DNA of 64,000 nucleotides. It comes from Laguncularia racemosa. Lineage: Eukaryota > Streptophyta > Magnoliopsida > Myrtales > Combretaceae. The notes under the pieces are model-generated. The model had not been told where the DNA came from. It did not search any database and saw only the letters and a program-made list of their open reading frames with translations. The stretch covers positions 10,447,559 through 10,511,558 of the forward strand of contig JBBMOL010000008.1 in the NCBI GenBank assembly GCA_037954665.1, in the 5' to 3' direction. Position numbers and translations under genes: made by a program. Below are positions 1 to 12,298 of this stretch, one piece after another; the stretch's first letter is position 1, and each line of letters starts with the position of its first letter.

Positions 1-2640
1 GTCAATTTGGTTTTGTGTTTATAAGCTAAACAAATGGGTGTATAAGAAGATAGGTAAGTTGGACTTTTTGGAAAAATGTTGGATCAAGCAAGATCTAGAC
101 ATTAGGTAGTACTTTATTGACTAGCCTCTTTCCTTTGGTACTGTTTTGACAATTTGTGTAGGAACATGGTAAGGGAAAATATGCATCGCACAAATGTTCT
201 TGAATTAATATTGAATGAGATGCATATGCTTCCAAATTAAGGATGTAAAACTTTAATGTTTAAGATTAAGAGATGATGGTTATGAATCTTAGAATTAGTT
301 GGCATATTTTCTTTTCACTTTCCTTTGAGATAAGAATTTGAAGCCTTTAATTGTGTTTAGTTTGTGAAAATATTTGTGCTTAATCCTTTTGAGACTTATA
401 GATGAGTTTATAAACTCACATGACCAAAAACGAATGTAGTACACTTTTGCTATCATTTCTTATAGAAAATTTGAAAGAGTTAAAGTAAAAACAAGGGGAA
501 AAAAAAAAAGAAAAAAAGAAACAACATGAACTAGCAGATGCCCATATTTTATATTTTCCATTTTTTCTCTTACTCTTTCTTATTTATTAGGTAGTAAAAT
601 TATGTAAAGTTGAAATATTGAAGAGAGAATTTTTTTTTTTTTAATTTTATAGGTTTTGATGCAGGTTCCATAGATTTTGTATATAAGTAATATCATATAT
701 AAATTACTTTTTCAATATTATATAAACTTGAAAGGAAGAAAGGTAAAATTTACAAGTTTCATAAGGTTTCCTATATTTTGTAGGCTTTATATGGTATTAG
801 GTACATCATACTTTAAAGTGTTATAGGGTAGATTTTTATTCCAAAATTTAGAAACCTGTAACTTATAAGGTAGTGCTCACCCTTAGTTAAAGCTAATAGA
901 TACTTTTATTTATGTTTATATTTACTTATTCATTTATGTATTTATAATTTTCTTATTTGTTCCCTAAATAACAACTTATAAAGCATATTTAAATTTTGTT
1001 TTCTCTATCATAAACATTGCATTGGTAATAATATTGCAAAAAAATTATTTTGTATTTCCTTCTATAATTTTGAATTTTTAAAAATTAATCTATATCAAAC
1101 CTAATCCACTTAATACAAGCTACTTAATTGTAAAATTAAGGAAAAACTCTATTTTTTTTATTTTTATTAAAAAATTGGAGTTTCTACCAATTTAGGTTGG
1201 AAAATAAAAACAAGTCAAGGTTAATTGAATAGATTAACCTTAACTAACTACCAATATGTGAATTAAAAAAAATAGAAAAAAATTTAACTAGAGATATTGG
1301 GCTTGGTGTTAACTTATTAAAACTTAAATGATTACCACTTATTATTTTTCAAGAACAAGAGTAAAGGCCTCATTTAAATTTCCTTCACAATTATATATGA
1401 AAAACATAACATTTTTCATGTAAATAAAGCACAAAATAGAGCGGCATGAAATAAATATTTTTAATTATTTTATATTACGAATTTATTTTTATCTCTTATC
1501 CTATTTTTGAATCTTTTATTTGAAAACAAGATTTGGGAAAAATCAAGTTTTTATATTTTTTATGTCTGCCTCGTAAGTACTTATGTACCCACTAGTTGAG
1601 ATTAAGCCAGTGTAATTTAATTTTTATAAAAATTTAGCGTATTGATTTATTTTATTTATGAAAATGAGTCTAGCTTATGTTTATTACCATTTTAATTTTT
1701 ATTAAGGAAAATTCTAAAAAGACCCTAATTTTTATTTGCTAATTTTTTAAAAAACTTAAAGAATTCCCAATTTTGAAAAACACCGATTCAAGAATTTTTA
1801 CTTTTTGGAAACATTTTTCTAAGTGATAAAAAATAATTTAATTTTTCTTTTTTAATTATATTATTATCTATAAAACCTCAATAAAAATGTCAACATAAAT
1901 AAGACTAACTAGGTAACTTAATCGATCCTAAGTGACAACTACACTACAATACTTAGAACCTATATAATGATTTTCACCTAAAAATTAAGATATTATCCAA
2001 AAGACCTAAAATACTAAAATTTCCATTTTGAAACAATTATGGGTTTTTATGCAAATGTAATTTTCATAATGGAACCCCTCAAAGAGAGAGAGAGAGAGAG
2101 AGAAAGATGTGATTTTGAAAATCCTACTATGTTAATTATGTAGTATGTAAGCATGTAAACTATGCTATGCAATTATTTAATTGAACATGTCAAAGACAAT
2201 GACATACCTATTAACTCATTAAGCATGAATAATATGAATAATTGTCAAGACATATAAATAAACTACACTCATTAGTCAAGTGTCATGCTAATAGAATATA
2301 AAAATCGCGCAAAATTGCAGATAACTAATTATACAAACACTTAAACATGGAAGATCTGCAATTAATCTATTATTATGATTGACCTTTAATATGGAAGATC
2401 TGCAATAATCCATTACTATGATTGACCACTAACAAGACTAAGAGCCATTACATGTAAACAAATAAAAGGTCATTAACTATGATTTTAATTCATTATTTTA
2501 TTAAGCTTTATGAAATTTTCTTCTTTTTATTTTTATTTGGTATATTTTTTCTCTCTCTCTTTAAATTAACAATGTAAAACAAAATACCAAAATAATGAGA
2601 AGAAAAACAAAAACCTATGTACGGATCAAGTTTAATCGTG
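1..2640. other. AT-rich intergenic DNA, no gene seen
   Basis: No reading frame of convincing length or composition is seen on either strand. The stretch is AT-rich with many poly-A and poly-T runs. Two small repeats stand out: an (AG)n tract at 2083-2102 and an imperfect 44-bp tandem duplication starting at 2347 and 2391 (both copies open with ATGGAAGATCTGC). I see no transposon ends here that I can defend. Confidence 0.6.
2083..2102. repeat. (AG)n microsatellite
   Basis: About ten uninterrupted AG dinucleotides are visible. It is a simple sequence repeat in intergenic DNA. Confidence 0.9.
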
Positions 2641-2661
2641 GGTCAAGTTTTCAAGTTTTGG

Positions 2662-3732
2662 TAAAGATGTCATTGAGCGGATCATTACACAACTCATTTA
2701 GTTTGCTAATTATCCTATAGGGCCCTATAAGATTTTGGGATGGATTTGGGTATTATTTTAAAATCCTATAGGGTTTTGGATTAGGTTTTGGGTTTTAGAA
2801 AAAACTTAACGGGAAAACCTGACTTGCTAAAAAATACTAGGTAATAATATTTTCAAACTTAAATTTCAAAGTTAAGGATTATGATCTACTAATTTGTCAC
2901 ATTACACTAAAGAAGACTATTGTTTTCATTTTATTTGTTGAAGTTTAGGAAACCTTAGTAATATCTTTATTATCTAATTTTACTATTCTTACTTTTTAGT
3001 AGCATTCACATCCCTTGTTCTCATATTCATTGTAATCTATTTTATGTAATTTTTTCCTCTTCGTAGGTATAAATATAATTGGGGAAGATGACAAATTGAA
3101 TTTCAGTTAATTTAATGAATGTTTATGAAGATGATGTGATGAATTTTAGTTAGTTCTTGAAATTTAGTAAATTATGTCCTAAACTTGTAAGAATATATAA
3201 TTGATGAATTGAACTTTATTTAATTTGGAAATTGGATGAATGTTTATATAGTTTATTGAACTCCCTATTACAGTAGATTTCAAGTGTGATTTAATGACGT
3301 TCATTTATTGAACTTTAAGTTTTCAAATATAATTTAATAATATCTTCACAATATTATTTTATGAAAATTGCAATTACAAGTAGTCATATTTAATACGGTT
3401 GTCCTTCTATGAATAATTTATACCATTATATAACATGTTATCACTTTACTCCTAGTATATGTTTTTATGAATAATAATAACAAATTGTAGAAGTCTTAGT
3501 AATACTTTATTTCTGTCTTCTTCTTTTTTCATATAAAGGTGATTTGCACAAATTATAGTAATAGGGTTGGAGCGTCAGGTCATGAGTTTATAGTACCATG
3601 ACGGGGTGAGTTTTGGATATTAAATTAAAACCCTATAGGGTTTTGGGTTGAGTAATGGATAGCCTTACAAGATAGTAGGTTAGGTTTAGGTTCTATAAAA
3701 CCTATCCCAAACCTAACCCAATGGCATCCTTA
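2662..3732. mobile_element. Possible degenerate hAT-type MITE relic with CCTATAGGG motifs
   Basis: The left end reads TAAAGATGTCATTGAGC. The right end, read in reverse complement, is TAAGGATGCCATTGGGT, so the two form a diverged terminal inverted repeat of about 17 bp with 4 mismatches. The interior near both ends carries CCTATAGGG/AAACCCTA and GGTTTTGGGTT motifs, including a perfect 14-bp palindrome at 2716-2729. Inverted ends of the TAGGGATG type are known from plant hAT MITEs. I found no matching 8-bp target-site duplication, so this is a weak call; it may be two unrelated repeat fragments. Confidence 0.3.
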
Positions 3733-4554
3733 GGTTTAGATCAATTCATTGGAGCTCTAAGCAAGTCGCACACATTGCATGTGTAAGAAATAAGGGTATA
3801 GTAGTGCTACCTAATGAATGATAAACAACTTCTTCCTTCACTTTGTTGGACTAAACCGACAATGATTAGGGATAAAGGGTATGTTGAACTAAAGCTCTTA
3901 GTGATGCTCTATGTAGTGGTGGTGGTTATTGTGTCTTAATTAGTGGCAACTAGTGGTGGTTTGAGATACCTAGATGTAGTCAATTTCCAATATTTTGATC
4001 CATACAAAACACTTATAATATAAGCAAAAGTTGGATTTTTTCATAGGTAACCTATTGACACTAATTTCATGCTTCGATTTTGTGTGAGGAGTGTGAAAAT
4101 GTAAAGAGAAGGTATGGGGTCATAGGTTTGGCAAGTTAGAGAGAGAGTGATGTTGTGATTCGAACTATATGTTTCCTAGTGAAATTGCTATTCCCCTTAT
4201 GTTCTACAGCCCATGTTTAATTTGTAGAAGTGTTTAGATTAGGCTATTAAGTTCAAGATTAATCCCTAGTTGATTTTGAAACTAAGATATACGAAACCCC
4301 AATCTTAGCCTTTTAAAGTTTGATTCATTTTAATTAAAATCTATGTTAATCCTTAAAAGAAAATGAATCTATGTATGTTATTTGATTGATCTACATAAAA
4401 ATATGGTTTTGATTTGCTCAAATGTGATCAACTCAATCACAATTTCCTCTCCTTCACTCTATCCTATTCTATTCATCATTGTTTGAAGGAAGAAGATGAC
4501 CATACATGATATAAATTTGGTATGCTCTAATACCAAATGATACAAATTTGGGTT
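3733..4554. other. Intergenic DNA, nothing recognised
   Basis: No open frame, RNA gene or transposon terminus is supported. The right edge (4519-4566) holds two imperfect copies of a TAATACCAAATG/TGATACCAAATG segment that look like primer-binding-site remnants belonging to the adjacent LTR. Confidence 0.5.
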
Positions 4555-4566
4555 GTTCTGATACCA
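4555..4566 (-). other. Primer binding site-like motif (initiator Met tRNA type)
   Basis: Read on the - strand this is TGGTATCAGAAC, one base away from the TGGTATCAGAGC used by plant LTR retrotransposons that prime from initiator methionine tRNA. It sits 2 bp from the TG that opens the LTR-like block at 4569, which is the correct spacing for a - strand element. Confidence 0.5.
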
Positions 4567-4568
4567 AA

Positions 4569-5236
4569 TGTTACGAAATTGGCAATGATATGAAATTCTT
4601 CCACGCAAATCAATTCTTCAATAACAATCAAATGTTACAAATTTTAGGGTTTTCTGGATTTGGTACTTTCGAATAAAAACAAATGATATGGATAAAATCA
4701 CCAATCTATAGATGCCAAGATTGATAAAATTAAACTGATTCGCAACTAAATCATAGAACGATAGAGACCACGTTCTATAAATCAATCACTAAGGTTAAAG
4801 AATTCCAAGAATTCAATAACAATGTTCGCCACAAATTCTATAGGGACCAAGAATTTGATAAGAACAACTAGAATAAAGTGAAATCAATTCTCAATATTCA
4901 AGAACTCTCCAAAGAGGATTCACACACACTCAAATGTGTTTTTCTTTTCAACAAAATAACATTCTCCTTCGAAATAACCCTAAGACGACTATTTATATCA
5001 TCCTAAAAGTAACCTAAGGACATATTAATAAAAATAGTGCGAGGGCTCAAGGCCGGTGGCCTTGAAGTTAATTTGGCCGGCCTTCATTCAAGGCCGGCTT
5101 AAGGCTGGCTGAACTTCGCCTTGTGTCCTCCTGACGTTTATTTCCTCCCTTTTTGGACCCCATACTGCCATCTATAGCTCGAATTGACTTTGATTTTTTT
5201 TGTTCTCGTATCTTGGCTCTTGGAATCGTATCAATA
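4569..5236 (-). repeat. Probable solo or truncated Ty3/gypsy LTR
   Basis: The block begins TGTTACG next to a primer-binding-site motif and ends near ATCAATACA. Inside it, read on the - strand, is a TATAAATAGTCGTC box that closely matches TATAAATAGTCATC in the LTRs of the gypsy element at 51.4-55.4 kb. Both also contain GC-richer AAGGCCGG segments (here 5049-5110) that contrast with the AT-rich surroundings. This suggests a relative of that family. No PPT, second LTR or clean target-site duplication was found, and the right boundary is approximate. Confidence 0.45.
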
Positions 5237-6460
5237 CACCTCACACATAACTCACTTTAACCAACAAAATGTTGCCATGTGGTAGCTTAGTGCCAAAAAA
5301 AAAAAAAAAAAAGACAATGCCCACCCAAAAACAAAAAATTGCAAGGCATTAAGAGGCTTCTATTAGACTCAAACTCAAGACTTCAAAGAACTCCTAAATG
5401 TGTCATAGTTTGTGACATCATAGGGGAAGTGAGGGGTCAACTTAAGCCTAGAGTATAGTGAGTAACATCGACAAAGTAATTTGTTCTATGGGGTTGGGTT
5501 ATCTGAAGGTGGGTTTGACCTCCTATAAACAAACTAGCTGAGAGTTGATGCCGCTTTCTTGATGATGGCTATGATAGGCCAAAACCAATTGAGAAAGTTA
5601 GTTCCCACGATCATAAGGGGGACCATGGCAAAGTCAAATGAAGTTTCTCTTAATGAGGAATGAGTTCGAAACAAGTCTTGGAAAAACAACAAAGAAATGA
5701 TGGCTCGCCATTTAGAATTGAGGTAAAAGTATAACATAAATGATAGTCAAATGTTGCACCAGATCTTTAGGAGGGGAGAGCCTCTCGTCCTGTGACACAT
5801 GTATATGGCTAAGCCTTAACTAACTAAGCCAAAAATTTTCTTATTTATTTATTGCAAACAATTTTATTTTAACCATTTATAACGCTTGGATCGAATTTTA
5901 TTAAGCTAGACCTAACATTTTCTTTATTTCTATTTTTAGCCTAAAAAATTTTTTTTATTCCTTTTTTATTTTATTATTATTTTTATCATTTTATCTTCTT
6001 TTTTTTATAATTTTTATAAGCCCAACCTACTTTTATGAAAATTATTAAGGGGATAAAAATGGAGTGTCTACACTTTCAATTTGAAATGAACGAATTTTTG
6101 TATATACCAATTAAGAACAAATAAATCATGTAACTACTTAACAAATCATTACTTAGAGAATTAATTATTTTGGGATTATAACATGTATCCAACTATTGGA
6201 AAATATCGAAATAATGCATATCTTACGCTTTTAATGAACCCTTAACTTTTAGATTGTCATGTGCTAGAAATCCTAATGCCACTAAAACCAAGAAACCATG
6301 TGATGATGATGTAACACAAATATGAAAATAACTCCTATTTTTCTTTTCTTTTTTTGTTTTTTTTTTTCAATCTAAACAACACACATAGTCTACAACTATA
6401 GCAAATTTACTACTCTTAAAACAATGATTTTCACTAAACAAATATAAAATCAATAAGGTT
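5237..6460. other. Intergenic DNA, nothing recognised
   Basis: The segment contains a poly-A run near 5297 and a slightly less AT-rich part (5340-5820) with a 67-codon open frame on the - strand. The frame has no recognisable domain and no coding-like context, so I do not call a gene. Confidence 0.5.
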
Positions 6461-6960
6461 ACTCATCATTAAGGATGTAAGTGGGCAGGTTGTTATAAGG
6501 TATAAAAACCCTTTAAGTTATTACCTTATAGGGTATTTATTGGTTTTGGAACATGAAACAAAACCTTATAAGGCTTAGGGTTGGGTTTTGAGATTTCAAA
6601 AAAATTTGATAGGAAACTCAATCCGATAAAAAATAATGTATTAATAATAATATTTATTCTTAATTTACGAAATATGCACACTCTACACTAGATTTAAATT
6701 GTACAGTGTGTTTAATTTTCAAATTTTATTTATGTATAAGTAAGTATGACATTTGTTCTACCAAACTACTTTTTACTGTACTTTTTTCTCATCTTATATA
6801 AACCCTATAAAAACCCAAACTGCCCCTATAGGGATTATGACCCTATAAGGTCAGGTTTTGGTAATAGGAGCAACAACCCTATAGGATTTTTATAAGGTTT
6901 TGAGAAATGCTACATCTTATAGAGGCAAGTAAGTTTTTATAAAACTCATCACGAACTTGC
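6461..6960. repeat. CCTATAAGG/CCTATAGGG motif-rich repeat relic
   Basis: The stretch repeats CCTTATAGGG, CCCTATAGGG, CCTATAAGG and GGTTTTGG motifs many times in both orientations, like those at 2.7-2.8 kb and 3.6-3.7 kb. The left edge (near 6470) reads AAGGATGTAAGTGGGCAGG, resembling the TAAGGATG terminus at 3732. It is probably another degraded copy of the same repeat family; ends and target duplication are not resolved. Confidence 0.35.
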
Positions 6961-9584
6961 CTTGATTATATCCTTTCTCGACATATACTTGTGGCTTTTT
7001 GTGTCAATTTCAAGTCGACAATTATCAAATATCCCCATAAATAGGATGTTCTTAGAAAACCATTTTAAGATAAAAGGTTGCCTAAATATGAATAGGAACT
7101 AAGATAATGGAATTTTATTGGACTCTTCATTGCATATTGCTTAAGACCACCCTTTCCAAAACATTAGATAAAGGAAATAATTCTCTAAAATAAGATAGGA
7201 AAATAGATAAGCTTGATTATCTTTCAGTGAATTAAATGTGTTCTTAATTCTTATTTAGATAAATTATACAACTATTTAACAAACTATAACTTGTAAAAGT
7301 AATACTTTTGGAATCATAATACATACACTAAATTTTACTTCATTCAAGTTGATAATTAATCAACTTTAATAGAAACAATCTCCATATAATTAAGAACCCC
7401 ACACTTATTTACCAACCGAATATAAAAATGAAATTACATTTATTTCTTATCTCAATAAAAAAAAAGGCAATCTTCAAGAGATTCAATGAATTTTAGTTCT
7501 TTCCCTCTCAAACCATAGCTCTTTAATTTCACGACATAACACTTTGTGTGGGATTTTGTCATAGTTATGGTTGATAATTCATATTAGTGGGTTGTGATTG
7601 TGTCTTTATTTTGTGTCGTATTCGTGTTAATGCAAAAAAGTACAAGAAATTAAATAGAAATAACATATAATTAAGTTATAATTTAATTGTGTTTATTCTT
7701 ATCATAATTGTATCTTTATGTCATGTATTATGTGATGCATCATATTTTCTCTTTGTAATCATACATCTAATTGTGTTGTATCATGTGTTGTGTTGTCTTG
7801 TCAACAATTGCCAACTCTAGTTGTAGGTGGTTGATCATGTGCACACTATGTGTTGAATGACCTTAAGAAGTTGAAATCTAATGATGCATTGAGGGGTATG
7901 ATATAGAGGCATAGGAAGAGGAACATGTAATCTTGGTTAGCTAGGAATGTTCAGGTGATAGAAGATCACTCTTGATTTTTTGTCGTTGAATTGTTGTTTT
8001 CATCTTTTAAGGTGAGATTTTAGTAGTGCAATGCCAATGGCGTTTCTCTAAATCTTCTTAGTGTGTCAAATGAGGAGGAGAAAGGCTTTATCTATAAATT
8101 GGGCCTCATTCTTGACCATTTAATGAGTCTAGAAATCGATGGATGAAATAAGCTATCCTTTTGTTGGATTGTTCCAATGATCACTAGATAAATTTCATTA
8201 ATTTATTTATGATTCTTGATGGGTTTAAACGGAAATGGAGACTTCAATAGATTTAATATAGCTCAAACCCAACAAACTTATAAATGAGCCATTCAAGACC
8301 AATACTCTTGTAAATACACCTATAGAAAGGCTTATCAAGCATTTAAGCCAACCGAGAAGTGCCTAGCAAGCAATAATTAATGCTGCTAGTCATATAATAT
8401 AGAATAAAGGCGATAGAGGCACAATTTACCAAGGATATATTTCCTTATGTTTTCTTTATTTGTGTTTAGTTTTTTATTTTAGCAATTGAGCATTTAAATA
8501 GACCCAAAATTATTAAAAAAGGTATTTATTTATTTATTACCTCTTTACTTTTACTATTTTGCCTCTTAATAAAATTGTAAAAGAAAGAAAAATAAAAAAA
8601 TGTGTAAAATTGAGTGAAATCATCATGGAGGAGTTAAAAGTACTCTTATTATTATTATTATTTATATTTATTTTAGATGTAAACTTTTGGAGCTAAACGT
8701 ACAAAAAAATATATAGTTGTAATTTATCCTTTGCAACACACCATTCTTTGTGCTTGTGACTGTACCACGTTTCATAGTGCAACTTTAATTTTTTACTTTT
8801 AATAGAAGGATTGACTGGGAGACACAAAAGTAAAATGAAAAGTGAAAAAGTAGCAGAAGAAGATCTTTCTGGTCAGCCATTCCATAAAGGTGGACCTTAC
8901 AAAAGGTGAAAAATAATGGACGCCATTAATGGCCAACGTTTTCCTTGTGCGTAATTTCTTATCCCCGGAAATTTTTGGGTATGTATAATACATGTGTCTT
9001 TTGCAATATATTAATAATAGTTATATGGATAGGCAAATGAATACATAATAAATTGAAATATCTAAGAAATATATAGTCTCAGCCTTTCTTTAGTGAGATT
9101 AGGATGTTAGGAAATATTTCTCATAATATATATATATATATATAGATTAGCTAATAAAACTGCTAATTGTATAACTTCAAATTTTATGAGACGAATATAT
9201 TCAAGTGAATGGTGTTTTATTTGCCCTCTTTCCCTTCCAATGTGCATGCTCATTTAGGTTGTATTTCCTTGAACAATGGTTAATTTAATGGGATTTTTTT
9301 TTTGGCCAAAAAAATCTAAGACATATGCCGGTTCATTAATTAGTATAAAAGACAGAAAAGGAAAACAAAAAAATGTTGCAATATGTAATTATATATATGA
9401 AAAATTACAAATGAAATTAGAATTAATACTTCTTGAGAAAAACTTTGTTGTGTAGTAAACTAAAATATATGGATACAAACATGATACAATCATAAGATAT
9501 AAATATATATATATATATATATATAAGATTTTCTATTTATCACTCTTAGAAAGGATCAACAAATCAAATGATATTTTCATTCCA
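6961..9584. other. Intergenic AT-rich DNA, nothing recognised
   Basis: No gene-like frame is seen. Short (TA)n tracts occur near 9127-9144 and 9504-9525. A 64-codon - strand frame at 8799-8993 has no recognisable domain or neighbours and is treated as chance. Confidence 0.5.
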
Positions 9585-9593
9585 ATCAAATTG
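9585..9593. repeat. Left target-site duplication of the MULE MITE
   Basis: ATCAAATTG here matches the right flank at 10357-10365 exactly, the 9-bp length typical of Mutator-like insertions. Confidence 0.75.
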
Positions 9594-9594
9594 T

Positions 9595-10356
9595 GGGGAA
9601 TTTACTAAAATAATATAATTTTTGAAAATAATTTGGGAAATAAAGTACTTGAAAAATTATTCAAAAAATAAGTTGTGAAGTGTGCCTTTAATACAATTAT
9701 ATTGAAGATGCCAATCATGTTTGCACTTTCAGTATATATTTTTTTTATAATTATTGAAAAAAAATTATGAAAAAAAATGTAAATACCCCACATTTCTATG
9801 CTTTATCTTATAATATAAGGAAAAAAAGAAGAAAAAAAAATTGGGTCTACTACTTCATCTTTTTTTTTTTTTATCAATCCAATGGGCAATAAACTATAAA
9901 AATATAGTAATTTAACCTTTATAAAAATATCAAATAACAACGCATTTGGTCCCAACTATAGTACTTTCAAATCGATCTTTTGTTATATATTATGGGCTCT
10001 ATAACTCCATATGAGCAAAAAGTTATAACCTTTCAAAATTGAAAAAAAAAAAAAATTCAACTTTGAATGGTCAAATTGTTATGTTTTCATGAGCTACTAG
10101 TCACCGGATTGGTTAAAAAAAAAAATGAAGTAGTAGACCCAATCTTTTTTTCTTCTTTATTTTTTGGTATATTATAAAATAAAGCATAGAGAGGTGGACT
10201 CTTTACATATTTTTCATATTTTTTTTCAATAATTATGAAAAACACTAAAGGCATAGACCTAGTCCGTACCTTTGCAACTTATTTTTTGAATAATTTTTGC
10301 AAATAACCTATTTCATGAATTTTTTTCAAAAATCATATTATTTAAGTATATTCCCC
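9595..10356. mobile_element. Mutator-like MITE with long terminal inverted repeats
   Basis: Two long arms (about 9595-9884 and 10107-10356) are inverted copies of each other. The outer tips read GGGGAATTTACT on the left and, in reverse complement, GGGGAATATACT on the right. The inner ends share GGGTCTACTACTTCAT. The element is flanked by a 9-bp direct repeat, ATCAAATTG, at 9585-9593 and 10357-10365, with one extra T on the left. Long arms plus a 9-bp target duplication fit the Mutator (MULE) superfamily. The roughly 220-bp centre has no transposase frame, so it is non-autonomous. A transcript could fold into a long hairpin. Confidence 0.8.
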
Positions 10357-10365
10357 ATCAAATTG
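10357..10365. repeat. Right target-site duplication of the MULE MITE
   Basis: ATCAAATTG is the partner of 9585-9593, directly adjacent to the right arm ending TTCCCC. Confidence 0.75.
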
Positions 10366-11940
10366 CTCCTTCCTATAATGTTTTGATTTAATTTATTTCA
10401 AGAATACAAATAGGAGCATTCGTATGGAAATATTAAAAAGTACAATCTAGTAAATATTATAATTTTTGATAAATTTCATTTTGTATATCTATACTTCCAT
10501 TATTTCTCCTTATGGATATTATGTTTTTGTTTTTAATACTTTACATATTTATATTTTATCACTAATTATCCTTGTTAGTAAAATGACATGTGAGTTTTCA
10601 ATTAGTTTATAATAGTAAATTTATTAAAGTAATATTATTAGATACACTTAACCACATAATGTATACAAAAGTTAAAAACAACTGAAAAAAAAAAAAAAAC
10701 AAAAAACTGGGGGCTTAGCCGACCACCCCCACCACTAGTGGCGAGGGGCCCTTTTTTTCTTTGCAATTTTCTCTTTTCTCTCTCTTTTTTTTAAGTAAAT
10801 TTCTAATTATTTTATTATATTATTTAATTAAATATATAACATTTAATAAATTAATTATTATGAAACAATTAAAAGCTGAAATATGTTTTTTTGACTAAAA
10901 GAATTATTAGAGATAAATATAAGTATGGATACCGATAAAAAATAGAATTTAGATATATAAAATGAAATTCATTTTATAATTTATTTCGAACACTTTTTAA
11001 TGAATCAAGTTTCTACAATCTCATAACGTCATATTGAAGGGCATTTGTCCTTTATTTTAATATATGAGTAAATTATAATGGAATTTAAGAGTTTTCTATT
11101 TTTACCTTTTTTTTTTTTTTTTAGCCAGAGTTTTCCTTTATTTGCCTCTTTCATGATATGAGTCTTTTCCTTTTTTTGTATATGTCATCACCACTCCTAT
11201 TACAATGTCCATTAGTTTGAAACTTAACTTAAGAGCAGCATTTCGATGTGGACATTTTATTTAAGATATGTCTAATAATCTAAAATCACCATACCTTTCC
11301 AAATAAAGCCAACATTTCCGTTATGATTGATCTAAATAAAAATTCATGCAAATATAAAATAAATCGTTTATCCATATGATAGATCAACTTCATATATTTT
11401 TACTATGAGATGAATTCAGCATTAATTAAAACTTTATAGGGGACCAATTATCTTGACCTGTAAAATAAAAGGAAAAATAAACAAATAAATATGTAGCTCT
11501 AGTTGTACATAAATGTAAATCCACCTAGCATTTGCTATTTTCCTTTTTTTTTTTTTAATATTAAGAAAACGTCTATTTGTGAAAGATATTAACTAAAAGC
11601 TCAAAAGGAAAATTTCACATTTCATTTTATTTTTTAAGGTTAATTATTATAAAATTTCAATTTATCTTTTTTTATTTTTAAAATTTACCTTTTAAAATAC
11701 TATTACATATGATTAATAATTAAAATTATAAAAATATTATAATAATATCATAACATAATTTAAAATTTTAAATAATCTCAATAATTAATTTATAAATTAT
11801 AAAAATTTCAAAATGATAAATTAAAAGGCGAAATCCGAAATGTTTTCTCTTTTTAGTCTTAATAATTAAGAGCACGCACTCAACAGTTGACCCATTTAGT
11901 ATGTATCGGTCTAAATATTTTTATATAATATAAAAAAAAA
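10366..11940. other. AT-rich intergenic DNA upstream of the first STAR gene
   Basis: No open frame of interest is seen. A short GC-rich island at 10707-10750 stands out against long AT-rich flanks, with no identified function. A TATATAATATAAAA stretch near 11923 lies about 370 bp upstream of the first STAR/KH gene's start codon. Confidence 0.5.
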
Positions 11941-12298
11941 TTAATGAAAACTGCACCAGGTGCACCTACACGTGGAAGTGGAACAGAACAAGATCCCAAG
12001 TTCTGTATTTTTCTCTTTGTTATTACAGTTTTACTACATACCATAGCATACTCCTTTCCCTAGTACTGGTGTTCGTGGTCTTGTCTTGCCCTTGTCTTTG
12101 CTGTCTTCCCTTCTCTATTCTTTCGTTTGCTGCAGCACCAACAAACTCATACATACTACTTAAAACCCTTTTGTTGGCAATCCATTTCTGAAGCTTGATT
12201 TTGCTTTTGGATTCACTTTCACTTTTCTCTTTTCGACAGCTGCACTAGAAAGAAGGGCGAAGAAGATTAAGAGGACCAGAGAAAAAAAGGAAGCATCA
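11941..12298 (+). promoter_or_regulatory. Proximal promoter and 5' leader of STAR/KH gene 1, with G-box
   Basis: An ACACGTGG motif (CACGTG core at 11969-11974) is a canonical plant G-box/ABRE core about 325 bp before the start codon. From about 12000 the sequence aligns by eye with the region upstream of the second paralogue (35090-35370): both share TTATTACAGTTTTACTACA, a pyrimidine-rich block, AAAACCC-TTTT and a GATTTT-GGATTCA segment. I see no ATG between 12001 and the start codon, so the leader appears free of upstream open frames. The transcription start is unknown. Confidence 0.5.

Noticed and set aside
5534..5737. 67-codon - strand frame with hydrophobic residues
   Set aside because: No recognisable family, no neighbours and no splice or promoter context; length is within chance.
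10707..10750. GC-rich island as a regulatory element
   Set aside because: Too short and without a recognised motif or paired terminus.
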